Assembly (NCBI RefSeq): GCF_029952445.1
Contig: NZ_JAQPPK010000001.1
Location: 1-64,000 of the forward strand
Direction: 5' to 3'
Length of the DNA stretch: 64,000 nt
Source of the DNA: Paenarthrobacter nitroguajacolicus
GTDB lineage: Bacteria; Actinomycetota; Actinomycetes; Actinomycetales; Micrococcaceae
Positions within the stretch are counted from its first letter, which is position 1. Each line of letters begins with the position of its first letter. Below, piece by piece: positions 1 to 8,278 of this stretch. The position numbers and the translations under genes were made by a program. Under the pieces are notes generated by a model. The model saw only the letters and a program-made list of their open reading frames with translations, had not been told where the DNA came from and searched no databases.

Positions 1-293
1 CGCAGCTTGAGTGCGCCAGCGAAGGCCGACTCGACCAATTTCTGTTCTTTCCACACGGGTTATTCTGCAGCATGGGTACGTCCGAATAACCGAATACGTC
101 CACATCTAATCCGCAGGGACGCCACTAGGATGGCGATCATGCATCTGATGCAGGATCATCTTCCCCTCCGCCCACTGGCACTCGGTGCCGCACCCTTGAA
201 GCGCAAGCGACATAGGGAAACGCCGCACTGCGCGCGCTCGTCAACGGAGCGCCTGGCCGATCCGCTGTCACGTCAATTCCGGCAGCAGGGGTC
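1..293. other. no gene recognised
   Basis: Frames here are open only for short stretches without a ribosome binding site or a recognisable protein. The stretch lies downstream of the small minus-strand gene that follows. I see no convincing RNA gene or repeat. Confidence 0.4.
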
Positions 294-527
294 TCACCAT
301 CCCATGTCACGGGAAACCTCTGCTCGTGCGACGTCGATGTCCGTCTGAGTGACCCCAGGTATGTCGGTGTCAGTTTCAATGCAAGACAGGAGATCCGCCA
401 AGGCCTGTTTCTCCGCCGGGTGCGTTATCGGCACCGAGTTCAGATCAACTGACATCAGCCAGTCGTAGAGAACAACAACGTCCGCGCGCCAGAGATTGAC
501 GCTAACAGTTGGCATCGAAGGATCCAT
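294..527 (-). CDS. small hypothetical protein (77 aa)
   Basis: A 77-residue acidic protein starting at an ATG with a good ribosome binding site (GGGGAG, 8 bases upstream), which is the main support for it being real. No domain is recognised. There is no signal peptide or membrane segment, and the composition suggests a small soluble helical protein. It stands alone, with long non-coding flanks on both sides. Function unknown. Confidence 0.6.
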   Translation of the reverse strand: MDPSMPTVSVNLWRADVVVLYDWLMSVDLNSVPITHPAEKQALADLLSCIETDTDIPGVTQTDIDVARAEVSRDMGW

Positions 528-942
528 TTACCGAACTCCCCGGCTCGAGTCCGCCCCAAAATGGGGGACGCTAGAACAGAATAGCCTGGAATCGAAAACG
601 CACGGTTCCCAGCCGTACACTGCGTATCACATCGGATGAATCATTCAGACTGAGATCTCCAGCCAACAAGGCCGTCGGGTCACAGAGTCAAGCGACGGGA
701 ACACACCACTTCGATCGACTCGAAGACAATTGCCTCATATCGACGTCGCTCCTAACTCGGTATCGTCCTGCATTCACACGACCTCGCAATTTTGACCAAG
801 TAGTCTGATAAACAATTAGCCGACATTTTGTTTCAAAACTGTAGATATCTGGCCACGCAACTCAGATTGCATTTTCCAAACACCGCCCCTCTCCCCCGCG
901 GCCCAAAAGCCGGTATCCGCCTTCCTCTAGTGGCAACGCAAG
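528..942. other. intergenic stretch, no gene seen
   Basis: More than 400 bases without a plausible gene on either strand. It is less GC-rich than the flanking coding DNA. It probably holds the promoter of the small minus-strand gene to its left and the 3' untranslated end of the surface-protein gene to its right. No repeat or RNA gene recognised. Confidence 0.5.
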
Positions 943-981
943 GCAGGGTGGGTATTCCCCCAAAGGAAACACCCACCCTGC
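943..981 (-). terminator. hairpin downstream of surface-protein gene
   Basis: A perfect 11-bp inverted repeat (GCAGGGTGGGT / ACCCACCCTGC) with a 17-base loop sits 15 bases after the stop of the minus-strand surface-protein gene. No U-run follows on either strand, so this is a terminator-like or mRNA-stabilising hairpin rather than a textbook intrinsic terminator. Confidence 0.5.
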
Positions 982-995
982 TACAAAGGCGACGC

Positions 996-1607
996 TTAGT
1001 CTGACGGATTTGCGCCGGACCGTCGGCGTGCGACAACAACCGAAGCGGTACCTGCCGCAAGCACGCCGGCACCAACCAGCCCCCAAATCATCAGGCCGGA
1101 GTCAGCAGTGATATCCGCAGGCCCCGCTGCCGTACCAGCGTCAGTCACGCTGGAGACAGCAACAAGGTCCGCACCACCCTTGCCATTGCCGGCGCCGTGA
1201 TTGCCAACGCCGTTCCCGTTATTTCCGCGTCCGTGATTGCCATTGTTGACCGCCACACGCGCGGAGCGGATGTTGCCCGAAGTGGCACCGGTAGCAGCAA
1301 TCAAGTAGTTTCCAGCGTCTTCGAAGGTGATGCTGGTGGAGATTGCGCCATTGCCGTCCGCGGTAATGCTGAAGTTGGCCGGAGCGCTCCCCTGCGGGCC
1401 ACCCTTCTTCTCAAAGGTGATGTTGACGGTTTCGCCTGGGATGTATCCACTGCCGGAGAAAGTGATGGATTCGCCACGATCAATAGTGCCGTCCGAAACG
1501 GTTCCCTGCTCATTGCCTGGCGCCGGGTAGGTGCCGGCCATGGCCGGCGTTATGCCTGCGAACGTGACTACTCCAGCAAGCATAAGTGTTGCAATGGTTT
1601 TTTTCAT
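996..1607 (-). CDS. secreted Ig-like surface protein with C-terminal membrane anchor
   Basis: 203 aa. Residues 1-25 are a clear signal peptide ending AMA. Residues about 35-125 form a beta-rich Ig-like domain with a GSGYIPGE turn. A low-complexity Gly/Asn/His linker (about 125-150) follows, then a hydrophobic segment and a positive tail (VVVARRR). This layout is typical of wall-sorted proteins, but no LPxTG motif precedes the hydrophobic segment, so simple membrane anchoring is more likely than sortase attachment. AAGGGA lies just upstream of the ATG. Probably displayed on the cell surface; ligand unknown. Confidence 0.75.
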   Translation of the reverse strand: MKKTIATLMLAGVVTFAGITPAMAGTYPAPGNEQGTVSDGTIDRGESITFSGSGYIPGETVNITFEKKGGPQGSAPANFSITADGNGAISTSITFEDAGNYLIAATGATSGNIRSARVAVNNGNHGRGNNGNGVGNHGAGNGKGGADLVAVSSVTDAGTAAGPADITADSGLMIWGLVGAGVLAAGTASVVVARRRSGANPSD

Positions 1608-1646
1608 TGGGTTCCCTTGCGATGAATTAGGAAATTATGCGATATC

Positions 1647-1662
1647 TGCGGAATAGTCCGCA
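1647..1662. repeat. 16-base palindrome upstream of surface-protein gene
   Basis: TGCGGA-ATAG-TCCGCA, 40-55 bases upstream of the surface-protein ATG and next to an AT-rich stretch that could hold its promoter. It may be an operator or the base of a 5' leader hairpin. It lies in a 371-base gap (1608-1978) in which I see only this and the terminator at 1893-1930. Confidence 0.35.
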
Positions 1663-1892
1663 AATATAATATCCAGCCAAACCCCCCATATGTGCAGCCA
1701 GCGAAACGGTATCACTCCCCCTTCGTGAGCAGCAAGACATAAGCGCAACGGTTACACAAGATTAACCAGCGATTTACTTGACAGCATGATCTCAGTTTTT
1801 TCACGATCTATACGTCATTTATGACAACATCTACACCATGCATGACAAGCCCGTCAGCAGGCCCTGGACCATAGGTTACGTCAGGGAAACCA

Positions 1893-1930
1893 AAAAAGGA
1901 TGCCCATCCGGTGATCCGGACAGGCATCCT
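1893..1930 (-). terminator. intrinsic terminator after VOC gene
   Basis: Stem GGATGCC/GGCATCC with an 18-base loop. On the minus strand it is followed by six U residues (AAAAAA at 1893-1898 on the plus strand). It lies about 50 bases after the stop of the VOC gene that ends at 1979. Confidence 0.7.
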
Positions 1931-1978
1931 TGCAGTGTCTTACGTCGGCCGGACTTTCGGCCGGCCGCTAGATGGGTG

Positions 1979-2407
1979 TTACTGGGCTTGCTGCTCCCCT
2001 GCGATGTTGACCAGCCAGGCAATACCAAATTTATCGACGCACATTCCGAAGGTGTCGCCCCACGGCGCGCTCTCGAGCGGCATGGTGACCGTGCCGCCGT
2101 CGGCAAGCTTGTCCCAGTAGCCACGGAGTTCGGCTTCGTCAGAGGCCTCGCCGCTCAGGGATACGGAGATATTGTTGCCCGGGTTGTATTCCATGCCGTT
2201 CGGGGTGTCGGCAGCCATAAGAGTCAAGCCATTCGGCGACACAAGCATGCCGTGCATGACCTTGTCGGCCTCGGCTGGATCCTGGCTGGCCTGGTAGTCG
2301 CCGAAGGTGCTGATGTTCAACTCCCCGCCGAAGACGGACTCGTAGAAGGTGATGGCGTCCCGGGCATTATCGCGGAACGAGATGTACGGGTTGAGGCGCG
2401 ATGTCAT
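1979..2407 (-). CDS. VOC-fold protein, PhnB/YjdN-like
   Basis: 142 aa of the vicinal-oxygen-chelate superfamily, PhnB-like branch. Markers are the opening NPYISFRDNARDAITFYESV, the central MHGMLVSPNGLTLMAAD strand and the closing WGDTFGMCVDKFGI. The start at 2407 was chosen because GAGGAG lies 8 bases upstream; a longer reading adds 12 unconserved residues. Members of this group are mostly uncharacterised and often lack the metal-binding residues of true glyoxalases. First of three unrelated-looking VOC genes in a row on this strand, with its own terminator. Confidence 0.85.
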   Translation of the reverse strand: MTSRLNPYISFRDNARDAITFYESVFGGELNISTFGDYQASQDPAEADKVMHGMLVSPNGLTLMAADTPNGMEYNPGNNISVSLSGEASDEAELRGYWDKLADGGTVTMPLESAPWGDTFGMCVDKFGIAWLVNIAGEQQAQ

Positions 2408-2495
2408 AACGGTGTTCTCCTCATGGTTGTGGTGGGCGCACATGTCGCCGTGCGGTCATGCTAGCAGCGTCATTGGGGGCGTGTCCCCCAAACTT

Positions 2496-2951
2496 TTAGT
2501 CGCCGTCGTAAGCCTTTTGCAGGGCCACGATGTCCAGCTTCCTCATCTTCATCATCGCTTCCATCGCACGCCGGGAGCCGTCCGGATCCGGTCCGCTGAG
2601 GATCTGCGTAAAGCCCTTTGGAATCACCTGCCAGGACAATCCGAACTTGTCCTTCAACCAACCGCACATGCTTTCTTCCCCGCCCACCAGCAGGGCGTCC
2701 CAGTAGCGGTCGACTTCTTCCTGGGACTCACAGTTGACCACCAGCGAAACGGCCTCATTGAACTTGAAGGCGGGACCGCCGTTCAACGCCATGAATTGCC
2801 GCCCCTCCAGCTCGAACTCCACCGTCAGAGGACTGCCGTCAGGGCCGGGCATGGATCCGCCCAACGACGCATTGTCAAAGGTCGAGGTATAGAACTCGGC
2901 CGCCTCGGCCGCCTGGCCGTCAAACCACAAACAGGTCGAAATCTTCTGCAT
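2496..2951 (-). CDS. VOC-fold protein, 3-demethylubiquinone methyltransferase-like
   Basis: 151 aa, PhnB-like VOC domain (Pfam often labels the family 3-dmu-9_3-mt). It opens with ISTCLWFDGQAAEAAEFYTS and has the WDALLVGGEE and CGWLKDKFGLSWQVIP signatures of this family. No methyltransferase motif is present, so the old family name is misleading. Substrate unknown. The neighbouring VOC genes lie on the same strand but with gaps of 88 and 139 bases, so they need not form an operon. Confidence 0.85.
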   Translation of the reverse strand: MQKISTCLWFDGQAAEAAEFYTSTFDNASLGGSMPGPDGSPLTVEFELEGRQFMALNGGPAFKFNEAVSLVVNCESQEEVDRYWDALLVGGEESMCGWLKDKFGLSWQVIPKGFTQILSGPDPDGSRRAMEAMMKMRKLDIVALQKAYDGD

Positions 2952-3090
2952 TGTCTCAGTCCTCCACGTTGTCGGGAACCGGTTGTCCCAGAACCGAGGC
3001 TAGTGGCCCAGTTGCACCCAGACAACGCCCGACGGCGCGTGGAGGCTGGGCGCCCGATCCCGCCACGCGGCTGCAGCCAAGCGCAGCGCC

Positions 3091-3468
3091 TCAGTCGCCT
3101 GACGCCCGGACCCGGCTGACAAGCCCGACGGTGTTGCCCTCACTGTCCTCGACGAACGCCATCCATTCCTCCGAGTCCGCGGGACCCAGGAGATCGTCTT
3201 CATGGGTGTAGATCATTCGGGGTTCAGCAATGACGTGCACACCCCGGCTCCTCAGGCTTGCAACTGTGCCGTGGAGGTCGCCGACCTCCAGATAAAGCAG
3301 CGACGACGGCGCTCCCTTCTCAAGAAGGAGCCGCACCCCGCCCACATCGAAGAACAGAAGTCCGGGAGGATCGAAAAGTGCTTGAGGCTCAGCACCCAAC
3401 AAGGCCGTATAGAAGGCAGCGGCCCGTTGCAGGTCCTCGGCATGCTGGGCCACCTGAACAAATTTCAT
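3091..3468 (-). CDS. VOC-fold protein, glyoxalase/bleomycin-resistance type
   Basis: 125 aa, single VOC domain. MKFVQVAQHAEDLQRAAAFY is the first beta-alpha unit, GVRLLLE the metal-site strand and SEEWMAFVEDSEGNTVGLV the closing strand with a conserved Glu. His9 and the C-terminal Glu could bind metal, so this member is more likely than its two neighbours to be a metal-dependent lyase or dioxygenase-like enzyme. Substrate cannot be told from sequence. Confidence 0.8.
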   Translation of the reverse strand: MKFVQVAQHAEDLQRAAAFYTALLGAEPQALFDPPGLLFFDVGGVRLLLEKGAPSSLLYLEVGDLHGTVASLRSRGVHVIAEPRMIYTHEDDLLGPADSEEWMAFVEDSEGNTVGLVSRVRASGD

Positions 3469-3615
3469 TCATCCTCCCAGGACTGCCGATGACCGCGGAC
3501 TGCAGGGACCGCTTCGGCCCCTGTGAGCCATGGTGGCCGCAAGGGAGACCAACCGCAAGAGTCCCGATTTCCGTCAACTTCGCGGCAACCCCTCTGGCCG
3601 GATAATGTCAGGATC

Positions 3616-4005
3616 ATGCCTTCACCCTCGAAATCCTGGATTGCAGCCGCTGCCGGAGACCTTGTCCTGATACTTGTCTTTGCCGCAATCGGCCGGGATG
3701 CCCATGCCCGCGGAGACATTATCTCCGGTGCCTTCATCACGGCGTGGCCGTTCCTGGCCGGTGCGCTGGTTGGCTGGATAGCCCTTCGGGTGTGGCGTGC
3801 GCCCTTTTCCCTCTGGCCATCCGGAGTGGCAGTATGGCTCTCTGCCGTGATCGTTGGGATGTTGTTGCGGGCTGCAACCGGACAAGGCGTTGCCCTCCCG
3901 TTCATTATTGTTGCGCTGATAAGCCTGGGCGTTTTCCTGCTCGGCTTCCGGGCAGTGATTGCCTTGGTTCGCCGGATTTCAGCCAGGCGGCAACACCAGG
4001 GCTGA
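3616..4005 (+). CDS. DUF3054 integral membrane protein
   Basis: 129 aa with four predicted membrane helices. The pattern GDLVLILVFAAIGRDAHARG at the N-terminus, followed by TAWPFLAGALVGW and LLRAATGQG, is that of DUF3054, a small actinobacterial and archaeal membrane family of unknown function. The start at 3616 gives the family-like N-terminus; upstream codons lack conservation and a ribosome binding site. Stands alone. Confidence 0.85.
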   Translation: MPSPSKSWIAAAAGDLVLILVFAAIGRDAHARGDIISGAFITAWPFLAGALVGWIALRVWRAPFSLWPSGVAVWLSAVIVGMLLRAATGQGVALPFIIVALISLGVFLLGFRAVIALVRRISARRQHQG

Positions 4006-4077
4006 TCCGATCGGCCAACCCGTGGATGCACTAGGCTGGGAAACGTCCGCAACGCTGCTTTTCCGGAAAGGCCCCAC

Positions 4078-4356
4078 GTGATCACCGCTTTTGTCCTGAT
4101 CAAGACCGATGCCTCACGCATCCCGGAAACTGCCGAGCAAATTTCGGCCATTCAGGGCATCAGCGAGGTCTATTCAGTCACCGGCGAATGGGACCTGATC
4201 GCTGTGGCCCGGGTGTCAAAGCACGAGGACCTCGCAGACGTTATTGCCGACCGCCTGTCGAAAGTGCCCTCCGTGGTGCACACCACCACGCACATCGCTT
4301 TCCGCGCCTACTCGCAACATGACCTTGATGCTGCGTTTGCGCTCGGATTTGAATAG
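4078..4356 (+). CDS. stand-alone Lrp/AsnC ligand-binding (RAM) domain protein
   Basis: 92 aa that match only the C-terminal ligand-binding, oligomerisation domain of Lrp/AsnC regulators (ITAFVLIKTD...GISEVYSVTGEWDLI...VHTTTHIAFRAY). No helix-turn-helix is present. GTG start with GGAAAGG 8 bases upstream. Such solo domains form octamers or decamers that may sense amino acids and modulate other regulators. It is convergent with trpD, 32 bases away, which is suggestive of amino-acid sensing but does not prove it. Confidence 0.85.
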   Translation: MITAFVLIKTDASRIPETAEQISAIQGISEVYSVTGEWDLIAVARVSKHEDLADVIADRLSKVPSVVHTTTHIAFRAYSQHDLDAAFALGFE

Positions 4357-4388
4357 AGCCTGGGCGCTCGGGGGCCAAGCCTCCCGGA

Positions 4389-5447
4389 TCAGCTTTGGCT
4401 AAGAGCCGTCCATTTGGCCAGCACTTCGGCGGCCTGACCTGAATCTACTGACTCGGTTGCCCTGCCGAGTGCCGAGCGCATGCGATCCAAAAGGCTGCCC
4501 TCGGCGTGGAGGTCGAACGCCACCAGGCCTGCGGCCGCGTTGAGGAGAACTGCGTCCCTGACCGGACCACCCTTGCCGTTGAGCACTTCCCGAACAACGC
4601 CGGCGTTGACCGTGGCATCTCCGCCTCGGAGATCCGCCACTGTGGACGGTTTGATGCCGAGCTCAGCAGGCGTAAACACCTGTTCAGTCACGGATCCATC
4701 CCTGATCTCCCACACCGTGGATGGCCCAGTGGGTGTGAGCTCATCAAGTCCGTCATCACCACGGAACACAAGGCCACGGCTTCCGCGGCGGGCCAGGACC
4801 CCGGCAACAAGCGGGGCCATCCGCACGTTCGCCACACCAACAGCGGATGCCTGGACATGTGCCGGATTGGTCATGGGACCCAGGAAATTGAACGCCGTGG
4901 GAACAGCCAATTCACGCCGAGGCACTGCAGTATGCCTGAAAGAAGGGTGGAACACCTGGGCGAAGCAGAACGTGATTCCGGCTTCTTCGGCGTTTCGGGC
5001 AACCTGCTCGATGGAAAGGTCCAAGCGGACACCAAGCGCTTCCAGCACATCTGCCGAACCCGACGTTGATGAAGCAGCCCTGTTGCCGTGCTTGACAACC
5101 TTGGCTCCGGCACCGGCCGCAACAAGGGCTGCCATAGTGGAGATGTTCACCGTATTGAGCCGGTCACCTCCCGTGCCGACGATGTCCAGCTTTTCCCCGG
5201 AGATCGAAATCGGATTGGCATGCTGGACCATGGCCTCCACCAGGCCGGCCAACTCCTCCACCGTTTCACCCTTTGAGCGCAGGGCCACCAGGAAGCCTGC
5301 GATCTGTGACGGGGTAGCCTCACCGGACATGATCGTGTTCATGGCCCACTCTGTATTGCCCACTGCAAGGTCGTCGCCGTTGATCAGTGCTGAGATGAGC
5401 CCTGGCCAGGTGTTGCTGGCTGCAGGTGCCGATGCCGGAGAAGTCAC
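4389..5447 (-). CDS. trpD: anthranilate phosphoribosyltransferase
   Basis: 352 aa. Transfers phosphoribosyl from PRPP to anthranilate, the second step of tryptophan synthesis. The PRPP loop GTGGDRLNT is at residues 91-99 and the conserved [15 protein letters not shown] at 119-133; length is normal for the family. It is separated from other trp genes, as in many actinobacteria, and divergent from ctaE. No trp attenuator was seen upstream. Confidence 0.97.
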   Translation of the reverse strand: MTSPASAPAASNTWPGLISALINGDDLAVGNTEWAMNTIMSGEATPSQIAGFLVALRSKGETVEELAGLVEAMVQHANPISISGEKLDIVGTGGDRLNTVNISTMAALVAAGAGAKVVKHGNRAASSTSGSADVLEALGVRLDLSIEQVARNAEEAGITFCFAQVFHPSFRHTAVPRRELAVPTAFNFLGPMTNPAHVQASAVGVANVRMAPLVAGVLARRGSRGLVFRGDDGLDELTPTGPSTVWEIRDGSVTEQVFTPAELGIKPSTVADLRGGDATVNAGVVREVLNGKGGPVRDAVLLNAAAGLVAFDLHAEGSLLDRMRSALGRATESVDSGQAAEVLAKWTALSQS

Positions 5448-5559
5448 TCCCTGATGCTATCGAGCCAGCCACGCCGATGACCAATGTGAACCCGGCCGGG
5501 AACTTTTCCGCGCGATTTCGCGTCTTTGTAGAAAAAGTCTCCCGAATCGGTGGTTTGCA

Positions 5560-5595
5560 TTGGGAACTCTGGACTTTTACAGACATAATGTCCTT
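5560..5595 (+). promoter_or_regulatory. candidate promoter of a leaderless ctaE mRNA
   Basis: TTGGGA at 5560-5565 and CATAAT at 5584-5589 are spaced by 18 bases, placing transcription start at about 5596, which is the first base of the proposed ctaE GTG codon. No ribosome binding site precedes that GTG, consistent with a leaderless transcript, which is common in actinobacteria. Confidence 0.4.
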
Positions 5596-6234
5596 GTGAC
5601 ATCTGCGACCCATGCCCCCAGTACCCCGGCGCACCCGACGCTGAACCGCCCCAACCTGGTTTCTGTTGGAACCGTTGTTTGGCTGTCCAGTGAGTTGATG
5701 TTCTTCGCCGGTCTCTTTGCCATGTACTTCACCCTTCGCTCCACATCAGGACTGATGTGGGCAGAAGAGACGGCCAAGCTCAACTTCCCGTTTGCGCTCG
5801 TCAACACCATCGTCCTTGTGGCAAGTTCGTTTACTTGCCAGATGGGTGTCTTTGCCGCCGAGCGGCTCGAACCGCGCCGCACCGGCGGGCTCTTGCAGTT
5901 CACCCGCTGGGGCATGACCGAATGGTTCACCCTCACCTTCATCATGGGTGCCTTCTTCGTTGCCGGGCAGACCACGGAATACGCCATGCTCGTATCCGAG
6001 CACGTATCCCTGTCGTCCAACGCCTACGGCTCCGCCTTCTACATGACCACGGGCTTCCACGGCCTCCACGTCATCGGCGGCCTGATCGCTTTCCTCTTCA
6101 TCATCGGTCGTGCATTTGCGGCCAAGAAGTTCGGACACTTTGAAGCGACGTCGGCAATCGTCACCTCGTACTACTGGCACTTCGTTGACGTTGTTTGGAT
6201 TGGCCTCTTCCTGGTCATCTACGTCCTCAAGTAA
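5596..6234 (+). CDS. ctaE: cytochrome c oxidase subunit III
   Basis: 212 aa with five membrane helices, the usual form in actinobacterial aa3 oxidases. Recognised by [19 protein letters not shown], the [12 protein letters not shown] helix and [15 protein letters not shown] at the C-terminus. The GTG at 5596 gives the family N-terminus (MTSATHAP); an upstream TTG reading adds 12 unconserved residues. It starts the ctaE-qcrC-qcrA-qcrB operon encoding part of the bc1-aa3 supercomplex. Confidence 0.95.
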   Translation: MTSATHAPSTPAHPTLNRPNLVSVGTVVWLSSELMFFAGLFAMYFTLRSTSGLMWAEETAKLNFPFALVNTIVLVASSFTCQMGVFAAERLEPRRTGGLLQFTRWGMTEWFTLTFIMGAFFVAGQTTEYAMLVSEHVSLSSNAYGSAFYMTTGFHGLHVIGGLIAFLFIIGRAFAAKKFGHFEATSAIVTSYYWHFVDVVWIGLFLVIYVLK

Positions 6235-6321
6235 GCCCGGCTTGACTCTTTTTCTACAAGAGGCAGAATTTCAAGAAGCGGCTCGCGGAGCCGACGCAGG
6301 ATCGAATAAAGGAACCACCAC

Positions 6322-7110
6322 GTGAAGGCACTCTCGCAGAAGCGACGTCACCCACTGGCAGCAATTGCGCTGCTGTTGATGGGCCTCCTCCTCACTGGTG
6401 GGCTGTACGCCGTTGCCACATCCGTCAACCAAGCCAAGGCCGACACCACAAGCTACAGCGCCAGTGACGTAGAACAAGGCGGCAAGCTTTTTGCCGCCAA
6501 CTGCGCCACCTGCCACGGCATGGGTGCCAGCGGATCCCAGGACGGACCCTCGCTGGTCGGTGTGGGTGCTGCCGCCGTTGACTTCCAGGTTGGTACCGGT
6601 CGTATGCCCATGCAGATGAATGGCCCGCAGGCCCAGCAGAAGCCCGCCCAGTTCAATGAAGAGCAGACCAAGCAGCTCTCTGCCTATGTCGCATCCCTCG
6701 GCGCCGGCCCGGCCATCCCCGAGGAGCACCTCCTCGACGGCAAGGGTGACGCTGCCAAAGGTGGCGAACTCTTCCGGGTCAACTGCGCCATGTGCCACAA
6801 CGCAGCTGCTGCTGGTGGCGCCCTGACACGAGGCAAGTTCGCCCCGGCCCTTGCAGGCGTAAGCTCACAGCACATCTACGAAGCAATGGCCACGGGTCCC
6901 CAGAACATGCCTGTGTTCAACGACTCAAACGTCACCCCTGAAGACAAGCGCGACATCATCACCTTCCTGAAGACCATTGAAGCCAATGGTTCCCCGGGTG
7001 GTGCTGACCTTGGATCCCTTGGTCCGGTCTCTGAGGGCCTGTTCGTCTGGGTTGCCGGTCTGGGTGTCATCATCGCGTTCACGATCTGGCTGACGTCCCG
7101 TACGTCCTGA
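6322..7110 (+). CDS. qcrC: diheme cytochrome c subunit of the bc1 complex
   Basis: 262 aa. An N-terminal membrane anchor (residues 12-32) is followed by two cytochrome c domains with heme motifs CATCH (61-65) and CAMCH (155-159), and a C-terminal membrane helix (about 235-258). This replaces the separate c1 and soluble cytochrome c, feeding electrons directly to CtaC in the actinobacterial supercomplex. GTG start with AAAGGA upstream. Confidence 0.96.
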   Translation: MKALSQKRRHPLAAIALLLMGLLLTGGLYAVATSVNQAKADTTSYSASDVEQGGKLFAANCATCHGMGASGSQDGPSLVGVGAAAVDFQVGTGRMPMQMNGPQAQQKPAQFNEEQTKQLSAYVASLGAGPAIPEEHLLDGKGDAAKGGELFRVNCAMCHNAAAAGGALTRGKFAPALAGVSSQHIYEAMATGPQNMPVFNDSNVTPEDKRDIITFLKTIEANGSPGGADLGSLGPVSEGLFVWVAGLGVIIAFTIWLTSRTS

Positions 7111-7207
7111 TCGAGACGCAACAAAAACTTCTGCTGCACGTTCAGCAGTTTGAAACTGAAAATAACTCGGCCCCGGCCGAGACAACGAGAGAAGGATGAG
7201 GCGAATT

Positions 7208-8278
7208 ATGGGCAACCATAGTGACGGCAGTCCGAACCACTCGGGCACCGTAGCTACGGCTGGTCAGAATGAGGTGGAGAAGTTCCAGGATCCTGGACTG
7301 CCTCCGCATCGTTTGCGCCTGGCTGACACGGACCCGGTAGCCGCGAAGCGCGCCGAGCGTCAGGTAGCCATTCTGTTTGGCACCTCCGTCATCGGAACGC
7401 TGGTCTTCCTGGTGGCGTACTTCGCCATCGACCTGGGCGACGACACCACCATTGCGACCATCCGCACCCAGAACCTCCTTTTGGGTCTCGGCACGGCCTT
7501 TGCAATGCTCGGTATCGGTACCGGCATCGTGCATTGGGCCAAGGCCCTGATGCCCGACCACGAGGTGTCCGAAGAGCGCCATGCCATCCGTACCGAAGAG
7601 GATCGCCAAGCTGCAGTCCGCATCGTCGACGACATCGTCGAGGAAACCGGCATCAAGCGCCGTCCGCTGATCCGCAACACCCTTCTTGGTGCTGTCGCCT
7701 TGGCTCCCCTGCCTGCCCTCGCCATCTTTGGCGACCTGGGCCCGCGTCCGGACAAAGCCCTCGCACACACCATGTGGGCTCCCCAGGACGGCAAGCTCAA
7801 GCGCCTGACCCGCGACCCCGATGGCACTCCCATCAAGGCCTCGGACGTCACCATCGGCTCTGCCTTCCACGTGATTCCGGAGGGCCTCAACGAGCTCCAC
7901 GAGGGCAAGTTGAACGAAAAGGCCAAGGCCGTCGTCCTCCTGATGCGCCTGGACCCGAATTCACTGCACCCTTCCGAGGGCCGTGAAAGCTGGAGCTACA
8001 ACGGAATCGTTGCCTACTCCAAGATCTGCACCCACGTCGGTTGCCCGGTTGCTCTTTACGAGCAGCAGACGCACCACCTTCTGTGCCCGTGCCACCAGTC
8101 CACTTTTGACCTTACGCAGGAATGCAAGGTCATCTTCGGGCCGGCAAGCCGTCCGCTTCCTCAGCTGCCCATCGCAGTCGATGCAGAGGGCTACCTCGTC
8201 GCTACCAGCGACTTCAGAGAACCTGTAGGACCGAGTTACTGGGAGCGTGACGAGCATGAGCGCCTCATCAACAGCTGA
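7208..8278 (+). CDS. qcrA: Rieske iron-sulfur subunit of the bc1 complex
   Basis: 356 aa. The long N-terminal part has three membrane helices (two at about 55-110, one at about 155-175), typical of actinobacterial Rieske proteins. The [2Fe-2S] ligands are in CTHVGC (274-279) and CPCHQS (293-298), whose Cys276/295 equivalents would form the stabilising disulfide. The ATG at 7208 is preferred to 7196 because GGATGAGG then lies at correct spacing. Its 3' end overlaps qcrB. Confidence 0.95.
   Translation: MGNHSDGSPNHSGTVATAGQNEVEKFQDPGLPPHRLRLADTDPVAAKRAERQVAILFGTSVIGTLVFLVAYFAIDLGDDTTIATIRTQNLLLGLGTAFAMLGIGTGIVHWAKALMPDHEVSEERHAIRTEEDRQAAVRIVDDIVEETGIKRRPLIRNTLLGAVALAPLPALAIFGDLGPRPDKALAHTMWAPQDGKLKRLTRDPDGTPIKASDVTIGSAFHVIPEGLNELHEGKLNEKAKAVVLLMRLDPNSLHPSEGRESWSYNGIVAYSKICTHVGCPVALYEQQTHHLLCPCHQSTFDLTQECKVIFGPASRPLPQLPIAVDAEGYLVATSDFREPVGPSYWERDEHERLINS

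Noticed and set aside
1777..1815. TTGACA promoter-like motif pointing right in the gap before the first VOC gene
   Set aside because: Spacing to the nearest TATA-like box is about 25 bases and no plus-strand gene follows.
2349..3119. Long plus-strand frames across the VOC genes
   Set aside because: They run opposite recognisable VOC proteins and have no homologous features or start signals.
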